A stretch of DNA of 64,000 bases, taken from contig NZ_JARVRX010000013.1 in the NCBI RefSeq assembly GCF_030209435.1, forward strand, positions 124,001 through 188,000. The letters are read 5' to 3'. Below the pieces are notes generated by a model. The model was not told the origin of the DNA. It ran no database searches and saw only the letters and a list, made by a program, of their open reading frames with translations. The position numbers and the translations under genes are program-made. Positions 43,308-51,889 of the stretch are shown in pieces; the stretch's first letter is position 1; each line of letters opens with the position of its first letter. This stretch comes from Mycolicibacterium sp. lyk4-40-TYG-92. GTDB taxonomy: Bacteria > Actinomycetota > Actinomycetes > Mycobacteriales > Mycobacteriaceae.

Positions 43308-44526
43308 ATATTCCTTCGCTCACGGTCGTGACGGCGCCGTCGGCCACCCGGATTCGGAGTCTGGTTCCCGCCGGGGCGTCCTGCGCCGATCGCAGGACGG
43401 CACCGGCCGCGGACAGGTTCTGCACCACGGCATAACCGCGGGCCAGCGTCGCGGCCGGTCCGAGCGTGGCCAGCCGGGCCGACAGGTGCCCGACGTGGTC
43501 GGTCTCGGTGGCGATGAGCCGCCGGATGTCGCGGCGCGCGGCCGTCACCGCCCGAGTGATCTCCTCGGCGCGGGCGTCCAGTGCCTGCAGTGGCTGCGCC
43601 AGGACCGGGCGGCCGCGCAGCTGGCCGATGAAGCGCTCCTCGCGGTGCACCCAGTTGCGCAGGGCCTGCGCGCTGCGCCGGCGCAGGTCGGTCACCAGCG
43701 CCTGCTCGGCGGCGGCGTCGGGGACGACGCGTTTGGCGGCGTCGGTCGGGGTGGCCGCCCGCAGATCGGCGACCAGGTCGCACAACGGATTGTCCGGTTC
43801 GTGCCCGACGGCGCTGACCACAGGGGTGGTGCAGGCTGCGATCTCGCGGCACAGCGTCTCGTCGGAGAACGGCAGCAGGTCCTCGACGCTGCCGCCGCCG
43901 CGCGCGATCACGATGACGTCGACGTGCGGTGCGGCGTCCAGGGCGCGCAGGGCTTCAACGATCTGTGGCACCGCGTTGGTCCCCTGGACCGCCGCGTTGC
44001 GGATATCGAAGTGGACTGCGGGCCAACGGCTTTGAGCGACGGTGACGACGTCGTGTTCGGCCGCCGAAGCGCGGCCCGTGATGAGGCCAATGGTGTTGGG
44101 CAGGAACGGGATCGGGCGCTTGAGTCGCGGGTCGAACAGGCCCTCGGCATCGAGCAGGCGGCGCAGTCGATCGATGCGGGCCAGCAGCTCACCGATGCCG
44201 ACGGCGCGAATCTGGCTGATGCGCAACGAGAATGAGCCGTTGCGGGTGTAGAACTGCGGCTTGCCCAGCATGATGACCTGGGTGCCCTCCGACAGGGCGA
44301 CCGGGGCGTCGTCAATGAGGCCGCGCGGGCAGCTCACCGACAGTGACATGTCGGCGGCCGGGTCGCGCAGCACCATCCACGCCGTCGACTGACGCAGCTT
44401 CAACTCGGTGAGCTGGCCCTCGATCCAGATGGTGCCGAGCCGGTCGATGTACTTGGCCACCCGGGTGGACACCGCCCGGACCGGCCATGGATTCTCGGCC
44501 GAGTTCGGAATCTCGGCAGCTGTCAC
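43294..44526 (-). CDS. xseA: Exodeoxyribonuclease VII large subunit
   Basis: A 410-residue nuclease subunit. The N-terminal OB fold is ENPWPVRAVSTRVAKYIDRL; the catalytic domain shows LPNTIGLITGRASAAEHDVV, DVIVIARGGGSVEDLLPFSDE and AVGHEPDNPLCDLVADLRAATPT, as in all XseA. The coiled coil follows. GTG start at 44526, four bases after the lipid-droplet-protein gene. Counterpart of Rv1108c. Confidence 0.96.
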   Translation of the reverse strand: MTAAEIPNSAENPWPVRAVSTRVAKYIDRLGTIWIEGQLTELKLRQSTAWMVLRDPAADMSLSVSCPRGLIDDAPVALSEGTQVIMLGKPQFYTRNGSFSLRISQIRAVGIGELLARIDRLRRLLDAEGLFDPRLKRPIPFLPNTIGLITGRASAAEHDVVTVAQSRWPAVHFDIRNAAVQGTNAVPQIVEALRALDAAPHVDVIVIARGGGSVEDLLPFSDETLCREIAACTTPVVSAVGHEPDNPLCDLVADLRAATPTDAAKRVVPDAAAEQALVTDLRRRSAQALRNWVHREERFIGQLRGRPVLAQPLQALDARAEEITRAVTAARRDIRRLIATETDHVGHLSARLATLGPAATLARGYAVVQNLSAAGAVLRSAQDAPAGTRLRIRVADGAVTTVSEGIYDEH

Positions 44527-44530
44527 CGCA

Positions 44531-45115
44531 TCACTTCGCGGTCGCGCGGGTGATCCTGTTGGCCAGCAGCGTCTGGAACGGCGCGCGGGACTTGGTGTTG
44601 TTCTCGTAGGTCAGCAGTGCCTCGAGGTCGTCCACCTTGAGCTGGGGCAGCCGGGCGCGCAGCTGGGCCAGGGTCAGCTCGGCGTAGTCCAGGTCCTCGA
44701 CGATCGACGGGGTCGCCACGCTCGCGCCGTTGGCGGCGGCACCGTTCGTCGACGGCTTCGGGGCCTCGGCGGCACCCGTGCTGTACAGGGCGAACCGGCC
44801 TTCGGTCAGGCGGGCGCCGTCGGGCTGCTCGGTGTCCGCGGCCCCCGGATCGGTAGCACCCGGCTCCAACAGGTCTTCGTCGAAGGTGGCCCATTCCGGC
44901 TGCTCGTCCTTGGGCGGGAACCACTGCTCCAGGGTCTCGTCGCCCTTGTTGACCAGTTCGGCCAGGTCCTGCTGCATTTTCATGACCAGCTGGGCGAGCT
45001 GACTGGCCAGCGTCATCGGGTAGGTCAGGATGGTGTGGGGGAGCCGAATGGTCTCCTCGAGCGCGGTCGCAGCCGCGCCGACCAGCAGCCGGACTCCGTA
45101 GGGCGCAGTAGACAT
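44531..45115 (-). CDS. Lipid droplet-associated protein
   Basis: A 194-residue protein, counterpart of Rv1109c, a protein reported on lipid droplets of mycobacteria. The N-terminal half forms amphipathic helices (PYGVRLLVGAAATALEETI, LASQLAQLVMKMQQDLAELV) suited to droplet binding; a Pro/Ala-rich linker leads to a C-terminal helical segment (YAELTLAQLRARLPQLKVDD). It heads the run to xseA and xseB and is divergent from ispH (53-base gap). Confidence 0.85.
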   Translation of the reverse strand: MSTAPYGVRLLVGAAATALEETIRLPHTILTYPMTLASQLAQLVMKMQQDLAELVNKGDETLEQWFPPKDEQPEWATFDEDLLEPGATDPGAADTEQPDGARLTEGRFALYSTGAAEAPKPSTNGAAANGASVATPSIVEDLDYAELTLAQLRARLPQLKVDDLEALLTYENNTKSRAPFQTLLANRITRATAK

Positions 45116-45156
45116 GCCTGCCAGAGTACGGCTGGCTGTGGCCCTGCGGTGATCAG

Positions 45157-45162
45157 TACCCT
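45157..45162 (+). promoter_or_regulatory. -10 box (TACCCT) for ispH
   Basis: TACCCT, six bases before ATG 45169; leaderless spacing. Confidence 0.45.
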
Positions 45163-45168
45163 TGTGCT

Positions 45169-46179
45169 ATGCCACCGACCATCAATATGGGCATTCCCGG
45201 CGCCACCGTTTCGGTCGCCGGAGAAGCTATGAGCAAAACCGGCAAGCGCGTGCTGCTCGCCGAGCCGCGTGGCTACTGCGCCGGCGTGGACCGCGCCGTC
45301 GAGACCGTGGAGCGCGCGCTGGAGAAGCACGGCGCTCCGGTGTACGTGCGCCACGAGATCGTGCACAACCGCTACGTGGTGGACACGCTGGCCAAGGCCG
45401 GTGCGGTGTTCGTCGAGCAGACCGACGAGGTACCCGAAGGTGCCATCGTGGTGTTCTCGGCCCACGGCGTCGCGCCGACGGTGCACGAGGAGGCCGCGGC
45501 CCGCAATCTGCGGACCATCGACGCCACCTGCCCGCTGGTCACCAAGGTGCACAACGAGGCCAAGCGCTTCGCCCGCGACGACTACGACATCCTGTTGGTC
45601 GGCCACGAGGGCCACGAAGAGGTCGTCGGCACCGCCGGCGAGGCACCTGAGCACGTGCAGGTCGTCGACAATCCGGACGCTGTCGACAAGGTGACGGTCC
45701 GCGATCCGAACAAGGTCATCTGGCTGTCCCAGACCACGCTGTCCGTCGACGAGACCATGGAGACCGTCCGCCGACTGCGGGAGAAGTTCCCGACGCTGCA
45801 GGACCCGCCCAGCGACGACATCTGCTACGCCACCCAGAACCGCCAGGTCGCGGTCAAGGCGATGGCCCCGGAGTGCGAGCTCGTGATCGTCGTCGGCTCA
45901 CGGAACTCGTCCAACTCGGTTCGTCTGGTCGAGGTGGCGCTGAACGCCGGCTCGAACGCCGCCAAGCTGGTCGACTACGCCGAGGACATCGACCCGGGCT
46001 GGCTCGAGGGTGTCACGACCGTCGGCGTCACCTCCGGCGCGTCAGTGCCGGAAATCCTGGTGCGCGGCGTGCTCGAGCGCCTCGCGGAATTCGGCTACGA
46101 CACCGTGCAGCCGGTCACCACCGCCAACGAGACGCTGGTGTTCGCGCTGCCGCGCGAGATTCGTCCGGCCCGGCACTAG
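45169..46179 (+). CDS. ispH: 4-hydroxy-3-methylbut-2-enyl diphosphate reductase
   Basis: A 336-residue iron-sulfur enzyme giving IPP and DMAPP in the last MEP step. The three cluster cysteines are in RGYCAGVDRAV (C37), DATCPLVTK and DDICYATQNR; FSAHGVAP and TSGASVPEILV are other blocks. The N-terminal 21 residues are poorly conserved, so an ATG at 45229 is an alternative start. Counterpart of Rv1110 (lytB2). Together with the Z-prenyl synthase at 21797 it serves decaprenyl phosphate supply. Confidence 0.96.
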   Translation: MPPTINMGIPGATVSVAGEAMSKTGKRVLLAEPRGYCAGVDRAVETVERALEKHGAPVYVRHEIVHNRYVVDTLAKAGAVFVEQTDEVPEGAIVVFSAHGVAPTVHEEAAARNLRTIDATCPLVTKVHNEAKRFARDDYDILLVGHEGHEEVVGTAGEAPEHVQVVDNPDAVDKVTVRDPNKVIWLSQTTLSVDETMETVRRLREKFPTLQDPPSDDICYATQNRQVAVKAMAPECELVIVVGSRNSSNSVRLVEVALNAGSNAAKLVDYAEDIDPGWLEGVTTVGVTSGASVPEILVRGVLERLAEFGYDTVQPVTTANETLVFALPREIRPARH

Positions 46180-46203
46180 CCCTTCGAGCGCAGACGCGGC
46201 CGG

Positions 46204-47325
46204 TCAGTCCCAGTTGTGGGGCTGACGCGGCCGGCGTTCGCGCGGCTCCGGCGCGACGTCGTCGTCAGCACCGCGGTACCGCACCCGGGATACGGGGTGG
46301 TGGGCGCCGCTGGGCGGCGCGCTGCGCGACGGACGGGCCGGGGACTGATAGCGATCGCCGGGCTCGTACGGATCGTCGGCGTAGCGACGACGCCGCGGCT
46401 CGGCCGCGGACGGGCGCTGTGCCGGCCGCTCGTAGCGGTCCCGCTCCCGTGGCTCCCGGTAGTCGTAGCGCTCCTGCGCGGCGCGGCGCGGCTCACCGGT
46501 CGGACGCGGACGACGCCGCGGCTCGTCGGGCACGGCATACGGGTCGGTGGCGGCCGGGCGGGGACGTGCCGGCCGCGGCCGACGCATCTGGCCGGGCACT
46601 GGTTCGATCAGCTCGGTGTCGCCGGCCTCCGCCCGAGCGCGGGACGGCCGCGGTGCGCGCTGGGGATCGGCGGCGCTCCGGCGCGGCGAGTCCGTCGCCG
46701 AACGACGCGACGAGGTGGCGCGGGTGCGAGAACTGCGCGGCGTCTGGCCCGTCGTCAGCTTGGTGAGCTTGGCCGACAGCGTCGCGGCGAGTCCGGCGGG
46801 GGCGACGTCTTCGGCGTCGACCTGACGGCGGCTGCGGCGCGGCTTGGGCTCGGCGACCGACTCCTCCGCGTCGTCCTCCGTGTAGGTCAGGAACTGCGGC
46901 AGGACGAACCAACGGACCAGGCCGAGGATCAGAACCGTCGCTGCGGTGAAGAACATCGTCGGAAAACGCTCGATCAGCGGGTACCCGCAGTTGATCAGCA
47001 GATCCTTGATGCCGGCGATCTTGTCGCTGTGGAACATGAAGTACGCGCCCGGCACGGCGACGAAAAGGATCAGCGGGGGTTGAATGACCGCGGTGAAAAT
47101 CCCGGACCGCCGCACGCCGAGCACAGCGAGTACACAGCCGGCCACGTAGCAGAAAGTGAAGAAAGCGCTGAGTTCTTTGTCACCGGTGCCGGCGTCGTAG
47201 GCGAAGCCGATCGCGGTGGCTGTGACGGCCAGCACAATGGCTCCCCACCAGGGGATTCCCGGGATGCTGGGCAGCGCCGAGCGGCGATCGAGGGCGGCTT
47301 CGGGCCCATGATGCTCTGCTGACAC
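46204..47325 (-). CDS. DUF6542 membrane protein
   Basis: A 373-residue protein, counterpart of Rv1111c. Residues 30-140 have four hydrophobic segments (WWGAIVLAVTATAIGFAYD at the start); the remaining ~220 residues are highly basic, Arg/Pro-rich and low in complexity (RRPRPTGEPRRAAQERYDY), probably disordered. The GTG at 47325 starts the protein. It ends 24 bases from ispH on the opposite strand and is divergent from ychF (83-base gap). Function unknown. Confidence 0.85.
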   Translation of the reverse strand: MSAEHHGPEAALDRRSALPSIPGIPWWGAIVLAVTATAIGFAYDAGTGDKELSAFFTFCYVAGCVLAVLGVRRSGIFTAVIQPPLILFVAVPGAYFMFHSDKIAGIKDLLINCGYPLIERFPTMFFTAATVLILGLVRWFVLPQFLTYTEDDAEESVAEPKPRRSRRQVDAEDVAPAGLAATLSAKLTKLTTGQTPRSSRTRATSSRRSATDSPRRSAADPQRAPRPSRARAEAGDTELIEPVPGQMRRPRPARPRPAATDPYAVPDEPRRRPRPTGEPRRAAQERYDYREPRERDRYERPAQRPSAAEPRRRRYADDPYEPGDRYQSPARPSRSAPPSGAHHPVSRVRYRGADDDVAPEPRERRPRQPHNWD

Positions 47326-47408
47326 TCCTAGACCGTACCGGCAATCTGGGCCACTGTGCCTGCAGGTGGGCGTTGGGACGGTGTGGCGTCTCCTAAACTA
47401 ACGAACTC

Positions 47409-48482
47409 GTGGGTCTGAACCTGGGAATCGTCGGTCTGCCGAACGTCGGGAAGTCGACGTTGTTCAACGCGTTGACACGTAATGACGTGCTCGCGGCTAA
47501 TTATCCGTTCGCAACGATCGAACCCAACGAGGGTGTCGTGCCGCTGCCCGACCCACGGCTCGACAAGCTCGCCGAGATCTTCGGTTCGGAGAAGACCGTC
47601 CCGGCGCCCGTGACGTTCGTGGACATCGCCGGCATCGTCAAGGGTGCGTCCGAGGGCGCGGGCCTGGGCAACAAGTTCCTGGCCAACATCCGCGAGGCCG
47701 ACGCCATCTGCCAGGTGGTGCGTGCCTTCGCCGACGACGACGTCGTGCACGTCGACGGCCGCGTCGACCCCAAGTCCGACATCGAGGTCATCGAGACCGA
47801 ACTGATCCTCGCCGACATGCAGACGCTGGAAAAGGCACTGCCGCGGCTGGAGAAGGAAGCCCGCACCAATAAGGACCGCAAGCCGATCCTGGAGGCGGTG
47901 GTGGCGGCCCAGGCAGTGTTCGACGAGGGCAACACGCTGTTCTCCACCGGCAAGGACTGGTCGATTCTGCGCGAGCTGAACCTGATGACCGTCAAGCCGT
48001 TCCTGTACGTCTTCAACGCCGACGAGTCGGTGCTGACCGACGAGGTCCGCAAGGCCGAGCTGACCGCGATGGTCGCCCCGGCCGAGGCCGTGTTCCTGGA
48101 CGCCAAGATCGAGGCCGAGCTGCTGGAGCTCGACGACGAGTCCGCCGCCGAGCTGCTGGAGTCCATCGGCCAGACCGAGCGCGGCCTGGATGCGTTGGCG
48201 CGCGCCGGTTTTCGGACGCTGAAGCTGCAGACCTACCTGACCGCAGGCCCCAAGGAATCGCGGGCGTGGACCATCCACCAGGGCGATACCGCGCCCAAGG
48301 CAGCCGGCGTCATCCACACCGACTTCGAGAAGGGCTTCATCAAGGCCGAGATCGTGGCGTTCGACGACCTCGTCGAAGCCGGCTCGATGGCCGCCGCCAA
48401 GGCCGCCGGCAAGGTCCGGATGGAAGGCAAGGACTACGTCATGGTCGATGGCGACGTGGTGGAGTTCCGCTTCAACGTGTAG
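47409..48482 (+). CDS. ychF: Redox-regulated ATPase YchF
   Basis: A 357-residue Obg-family P-loop protein that hydrolyses ATP and associates with ribosomes. The P loop is GLPNVGKSTLFNAL; the G4 position has NADE (YVFNADESVL), as in YchF where ATP replaces GTP. The TGS-like C-terminal domain contains AGPKESRAWTIHQG, IHTDFEKGFIKAEI and the end GDVVEFRFNV. GTG at 47409 follows a TAAACT box by nine bases. Counterpart of Rv1112. Confidence 0.96.
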   Translation: MGLNLGIVGLPNVGKSTLFNALTRNDVLAANYPFATIEPNEGVVPLPDPRLDKLAEIFGSEKTVPAPVTFVDIAGIVKGASEGAGLGNKFLANIREADAICQVVRAFADDDVVHVDGRVDPKSDIEVIETELILADMQTLEKALPRLEKEARTNKDRKPILEAVVAAQAVFDEGNTLFSTGKDWSILRELNLMTVKPFLYVFNADESVLTDEVRKAELTAMVAPAEAVFLDAKIEAELLELDDESAAELLESIGQTERGLDALARAGFRTLKLQTYLTAGPKESRAWTIHQGDTAPKAAGVIHTDFEKGFIKAEIVAFDDLVEAGSMAAAKAAGKVRMEGKDYVMVDGDVVEFRFNV

Positions 48483-48538
48483 TGCTCAACAGTGCGTCTA
48501 GCGCGGAGAAGGTTGCGATAACAGCCAGGTCTGCCTAG

Positions 48539-48544
48539 TACATT
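48539..48544 (+). promoter_or_regulatory. -10 box (TACATT) for the DUF1801-like gene
   Basis: TACATT, seven bases before GTG 48552; leaderless spacing supports this start over the TTG at 48543. Confidence 0.45.
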
Positions 48545-48551
48545 GGCGGCT

Positions 48552-48893
48552 GTGAGTGGGGATTGGCGCACCGATCGGGTCGACGAACTTCGGGCATTGA
48601 TCAAACAAGCCGAACCCGACGTCGTCGAGGAGTCCAAGTGGCGCAAGCCGTCGAACCCTGATGGCGTGCCCACGTTTTCACTGGACGGCCTGATCTGCAC
48701 GGTGGAGACGTACAAGGACAAGGTCAAGGCGACCTTCGCCAAAGGCGCATCCCTGAAGGACCCGGATCATCTGTTCAACGCGAGTCTCGACGCCGGAGTC
48801 CGGCGCGCCATTGATCTGCGCGAGGGCGACGACCTGGACGCAGACGCGTTCAAGGCATTGATTCACGAGGCAGTGAAAGCCAACCGCAGTTAG
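48552..48893 (+). CDS. DUF1801/YdhG-like protein
   Basis: A 113-residue protein with the pattern of the DUF1801 group: DELRALIKQAEPDVVEESKW, then GVPTFSLDGLICTVETYKDKVKATF and the C-terminal helix DADAFKALIHEAVKANR. The fold is SRPBCC/iron-chaperone-like; function unknown. It starts 69 bases after ychF and has its own likely promoter. Confidence 0.8.
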   Translation: MSGDWRTDRVDELRALIKQAEPDVVEESKWRKPSNPDGVPTFSLDGLICTVETYKDKVKATFAKGASLKDPDHLFNASLDAGVRRAIDLREGDDLDADAFKALIHEAVKANRS

Positions 48894-49035
48894 CGCGCCG
48901 GCCGCATTTGTTCAGGCGCTCGACGTCTTTCGGCGAGGTGCCTTCCCGGCAAAGCGAGCTTCCGCCCCACAAGCCACACCATCAACTAGCTCAACTGCCA
49001 TGCGCAGGGGTCCCAATAGTGCGACCATTCACGCC

Positions 49036-49263
49036 ATGGAGGATTTCCACGATGTCGCCCAAGCAGATCGGCTCCGCGCCGAGCTGTGGCGTCACGTCGA
49101 GGAGATTTCGCACCTTCTGGAACTAGCCGAACGTAGAGAACGCCGCTTGTCGGACTGGAGTCACCGGCAGAGCCGTCGACTGCGCGCCGAACTCTACGAA
49201 ACGCACCACCTCATCGACGCACTCAACCGCCGATTCCCCGAACCCGCTGCGGAGGCCATCTAG
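49036..49263 (+). CDS. Small conserved hypothetical protein
   Basis: A 75-residue highly charged, helical protein (DRLRAELWRHVEEISHLLEL, then RRLSDWSHRQSRRLRAELYE). No family was recognised and no membrane segment is seen. The ATG at 49036 was chosen over one at 49000. It converges on arr 14 bases away. Codon use is that of the neighbours. Confidence 0.6.
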   Translation: MEDFHDVAQADRLRAELWRHVEEISHLLELAERRERRLSDWSHRQSRRLRAELYETHHLIDALNRRFPEPAAEAI

Positions 49264-49277
49264 AGCCCGCGATGGGC

Positions 49278-49688
49278 TCAGTTGATGATCTCGCCGCGGC
49301 TGTCGGCGTGTACGGCGGCCAGCCGGTCTCGCCACATCTGGAGAGCCTCGGGTGTCAGTCGCGTCCAGTCCGTGACCTCGCTGACGATCCGGAGCGGCGC
49401 CCTGGTGCGGTACGACCGCGTGGGATTGCCCGGGAACTTCTTGTCGGTGACGTTGGGATCGTTCTCGAACTCCCCGGTCGGTTCCACCTCGTAGACGCGC
49501 GGGGTGCCGTCGCCGGCGGCAAGTTCGGCGGCGAGGCCCGCGCCGTCGCGCAACGCGGTGAAATAGACGTGGTTCATCACGACTTCAGGCCGGTAATTGG
49601 ACCGGAATCCCGCGGTGAGCTGGTCGCCCACCTGCAAATCGGCTTTCGTGCCATGGAAAAACGGCCCCTCGTCCAATACCTCGCCCAT
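49278..49688 (-). CDS. arr: Rifamycin ADP-ribosyltransferase
   Basis: A 136-residue Arr enzyme, which inactivates rifampicin by ADP-ribosylation. FFHGTKADLQVGD (10-22), NHVYFTAL (39-46) and DPNVTDKKFPGNPTRSYR (77-94) are the family core. H12, Y42 and D77 correspond to H19, Y49 and D84 of the M. smegmatis enzyme, each shifted by seven, since this protein has a shorter N-terminus. M. smegmatis carries arr on its chromosome; M. tuberculosis lacks it. The 213 bases upstream belong partly to the SMR gene's promoter. Confidence 0.93.
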   Translation of the reverse strand: MGEVLDEGPFFHGTKADLQVGDQLTAGFRSNYRPEVVMNHVYFTALRDGAGLAAELAAGDGTPRVYEVEPTGEFENDPNVTDKKFPGNPTRSYRTRAPLRIVSEVTDWTRLTPEALQMWRDRLAAVHADSRGEIIN

Positions 49689-49901
49689 CCACCCAGGCTA
49701 CAAATGAGCTCAGCGGGATCGCCGAACGACAACGTCACCGCCGCCGCCAGATGCCGCCCGCCGCTCAAAGCGGTGGTGGTGACTGATCTGACATTGCCAC
49801 CCAAGTTGCTCTGTGAGAACTTGGTAACAGAGCCTTAACGCAGGCTTCCGGACGATGGGTGCCGTACCCGGTATGCGACAAGACGGCCCGGGAGAAGCAT
49901 C

Positions 49902-50216
49902 ATGTCGTGGCTCGTTCTGGTCCTGTCCGGCGTCCTCGAAGCGGTGTGGGCCACCGCGATGGGCAAGTCCGAGGGGTTCAGCAGGCTCTCGCCCAGCATC
50001 GTGTTCGCCGTCGCGCTCACCGCCAGCATGGCTGGGTTGGCGTACGCCATGCGCGACCTGCCGATCGGTACCGCGTACGCCGTCTGGGTGGGAATCGGCG
50101 CCGTGCTCACCGTGGTCTACGCGATGGCCACGGGCGACGAGCCGGCGTCGCTGCTCAAGGTGGTGTTCTTGACGGTGATCATCGGCGGCGTCGTCGGCCT
50201 CAAGCTCGTGCACTGA
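49902..50216 (+). CDS. Small multidrug resistance family protein, guanidinium-exporter (Gdx/SugE) type
   Basis: A 104-residue four-helix SMR protein. E13 in LSGVLEAVWA is the essential proton/substrate residue. GFSRLSPSIVF, LPIGTAYAVWVGIGAV and GGVVGLKLVH match the SugE/Gdx branch, which exports guanidinium, more than the quaternary-ammonium branch. CCCGGGAGAAGC precedes the ATG. It ends 12 bases from the convergent lrp gene. No riboswitch fold was recognised in the leader. Confidence 0.88.
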   Translation: MSWLVLVLSGVLEAVWATAMGKSEGFSRLSPSIVFAVALTASMAGLAYAMRDLPIGTAYAVWVGIGAVLTVVYAMATGDEPASLLKVVFLTVIIGGVVGLKLVH

Positions 50217-50228
50217 CCCGCCGACGGC

Positions 50229-50675
50229 TCACAGCGGCCGCAGTGACTTGATCGTCTTCATCGGGAACCGTGACGACACCCGGTGGATGCCCGGAATGGC
50301 GAGCACCTTGCTCGTCAGGAACTGCTCGTATGCGGGCAGATCTGCGACGGCGACGCGCACGAGGTAGTCGGGCGAACCGAACAGCCGATGGAGTTCGAGT
50401 ACCTGCGGATACCCGGCCATCTTGGCCTCGAACGTTTCGATGCTCTTCATGTCGAAGTCGGTGATCTCGACGTCGAGCAGCACCTCGAAACTCTGGTTCG
50501 CGGCGGCGGGTGAGATCAGGGCCTGATAGCCGACGATGACGCCGTCGGCCTCGAGTCGCTGCACCCGCCGCAGGCACGGCCCCGGCGTGAGCCCGACTCG
50601 TTCGGCGAGCGCCACATTCGCGATGCGGCCGTCCTCGCGCAGGACATCGATTATTGCTGTGTCGAGACTGTCCAT
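50229..50675 (-). CDS. Lrp/AsnC-family regulator
   Basis: A 148-residue feast/famine regulator. The winged helix is at the N-terminus (DVLREDGRIANVALAERVGL with recognition part TPGPCLRRVQRLEADGVI), followed by the RAM ligand-binding domain (FEVLLDVEITDFD, GSPDYLVRVAVADLPAYEQF). ATG 50675 is the start (a TTG two codons before is not needed). It is divergent from azlC; in corynebacteria an Lrp protein activates a divergent branched-chain amino acid/methionine exporter, so regulation of azlCD is likely. Confidence 0.92.
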   Translation of the reverse strand: MDSLDTAIIDVLREDGRIANVALAERVGLTPGPCLRRVQRLEADGVIVGYQALISPAAANQSFEVLLDVEITDFDMKSIETFEAKMAGYPQVLELHRLFGSPDYLVRVAVADLPAYEQFLTSKVLAIPGIHRVSSRFPMKTIKSLRPL

Positions 50676-50716
50676 GACCAATTATTGCGCACAGCGGCTC
50701 GATGGCGCAGTAAGTG

Positions 50717-50731
50717 GCAACCATATGTTGC
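50717..50731. promoter_or_regulatory. Putative Lrp operator in the lrp-azlC gap
   Basis: GCAACCATATGTTGC: 5-bp arms GCAAC/GTTGC around an A/T-rich centre, 15 bp as is usual for Lrp sites, midway in the 80-base divergent gap. Confidence 0.4.
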
Positions 50732-50755
50732 ACCGAACCTGGGATCATTGTTCAT

Positions 50756-51463
50756 ATGGATGCTCTGGTGGTGACTTCTCGGAAAGCGGAGATCGCCGCG
50801 GGTGTGCGGGCGTCGCTCGCAGCCGGCCTCGGCATGTATCCGATCGGCGTCGCGTTCGGCTTGCTGGTCATCCAGGCGGGCCTGCCGTGGTGGGTGGCGC
50901 CGGCGCTGTCCATCGCGTGTTTCGCAGGGTCGCTGGAGCTGCTGCTGATCGGCATGATCGTCGCGGTCACCCCGCTGGCGACCATCGCACTGACCGCGTT
51001 CCTGGTGAACTTCCGCCACGTCTTCTACGCGTTCACGTTCCCGCTGCACGTCGTGCGGAACCGGTTCGCCCGGGCCTATTCCGTCTACACCCTCGTGGAC
51101 GAGGCCTACGCGGTGACCGCCGCCAACCCACGCGACTGGACGTCGTGGCGCCTGGTCTCGATGCAGGCCGCGTTCCAAATCTATTGGGTCGGTGGCGGTT
51201 TGACGGGCGTTCTGCTCGGCTCGATGCTGCCGGGGCGCATCGAAGGGCTCGAGTTCGCGCTGTGCGCACTGTTCGTCACCCTCACGCTCGACGCCTGCCG
51301 ATCGCGCGACGGCGTGCCCTCGCTCCTGCTCGCCGCCCTCAGCTTCTCGGTCGCGGTGGTGGTTGCGCCGCACGCGGCGTTGTTCGTCGGGCTGCTGCTG
51401 TTCATCGCCACGCTCGTGGCGCGCTACCTCCTGATGCGGTGGCGGGAGCCGGCCGATGCTTGA
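50756..51463 (+). CDS. azlC: AzlC-family branched-chain amino acid exporter, large subunit
   Basis: A 235-residue membrane protein with the AzlC blocks GMYPIGVAFGLLVIQAG, CFAGSLELLLIGMI, AFLVNFRHVFYAFTFPL and TLVDEAYAV. With AzlD it exports branched-chain amino acids (BrnFE in corynebacteria). ATG 50756 was chosen over 50714. Overlaps azlD by eight bases. Confidence 0.92.
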   Translation: MDALVVTSRKAEIAAGVRASLAAGLGMYPIGVAFGLLVIQAGLPWWVAPALSIACFAGSLELLLIGMIVAVTPLATIALTAFLVNFRHVFYAFTFPLHVVRNRFARAYSVYTLVDEAYAVTAANPRDWTSWRLVSMQAAFQIYWVGGGLTGVLLGSMLPGRIEGLEFALCALFVTLTLDACRSRDGVPSLLLAALSFSVAVVVAPHAALFVGLLLFIATLVARYLLMRWREPADA

Positions 51464-51779
51464 CCTCAAGTACCTCGCGGCCGTCCTGGCGACGGTCTTC
51501 GCCATCAATCTGGCCCTGCGTGCGGTGCCGTTCGCGATCCTGCAGCCGCTACGGAAGTCCCGCTTCGTCAACACGATGGCGGCCTGGATGCCGGTCGGCA
51601 TCGTGGTGATCCTGGCGGCGAGCACCTTCCGCTCGGTCGCCGTCGACGCCGGCCGCTTGGCGTACGCCGCGTTCGCGGTGGCGCTCACCGTGGGCGTCCA
51701 CCTGCTCGGCGGGCGGCGGACGCTGCTCAGCGTCGGAGCCGGCACGCTCGCTTACGTGCTGCTCGTGAACGCACTCTGA
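51456..51779 (+). CDS. azlD: AzlD-family branched-chain amino acid exporter, small subunit
   Basis: A 107-residue protein with four hydrophobic segments and the AzlD motif FAINLALRAVPFAILQPL, then AAWMPVGIVVILAAST. Overlap with azlC indicates coupled translation. Partner of AzlC in the exporter. Confidence 0.9.
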   Translation: MLDLKYLAAVLATVFAINLALRAVPFAILQPLRKSRFVNTMAAWMPVGIVVILAASTFRSVAVDAGRLAYAAFAVALTVGVHLLGGRRTLLSVGAGTLAYVLLVNAL

Positions 51780-51876
51780 AGACAGCCGATTCGTCGATCC
51801 TCTCTGACGGACGAGTGATCGATCTTCCCGCGTCGTCGGGCACTCTCGGTCCGGCAGTTTTGTCGGTGCCCGCCGA

Positions 51877-51882
51877 TAGCCT
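51877..51882 (+). promoter_or_regulatory. -10 box (TAGCCT) for the VOC gene
   Basis: TAGCCT, seven bases before ATG 51890; supports this start over 51815. Confidence 0.45.
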
Positions 51883-51889
51883 GCCCGCC

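Noticed and set aside
49689..49901. Guanidine riboswitch (ykkC or mini-ykkC type) upstream of the SMR gene
   Set aside because: ACGA and ACGG appear at the expected scale, but they do not sit in the loops of two matched short hairpins and no ykkC-I consensus was found.
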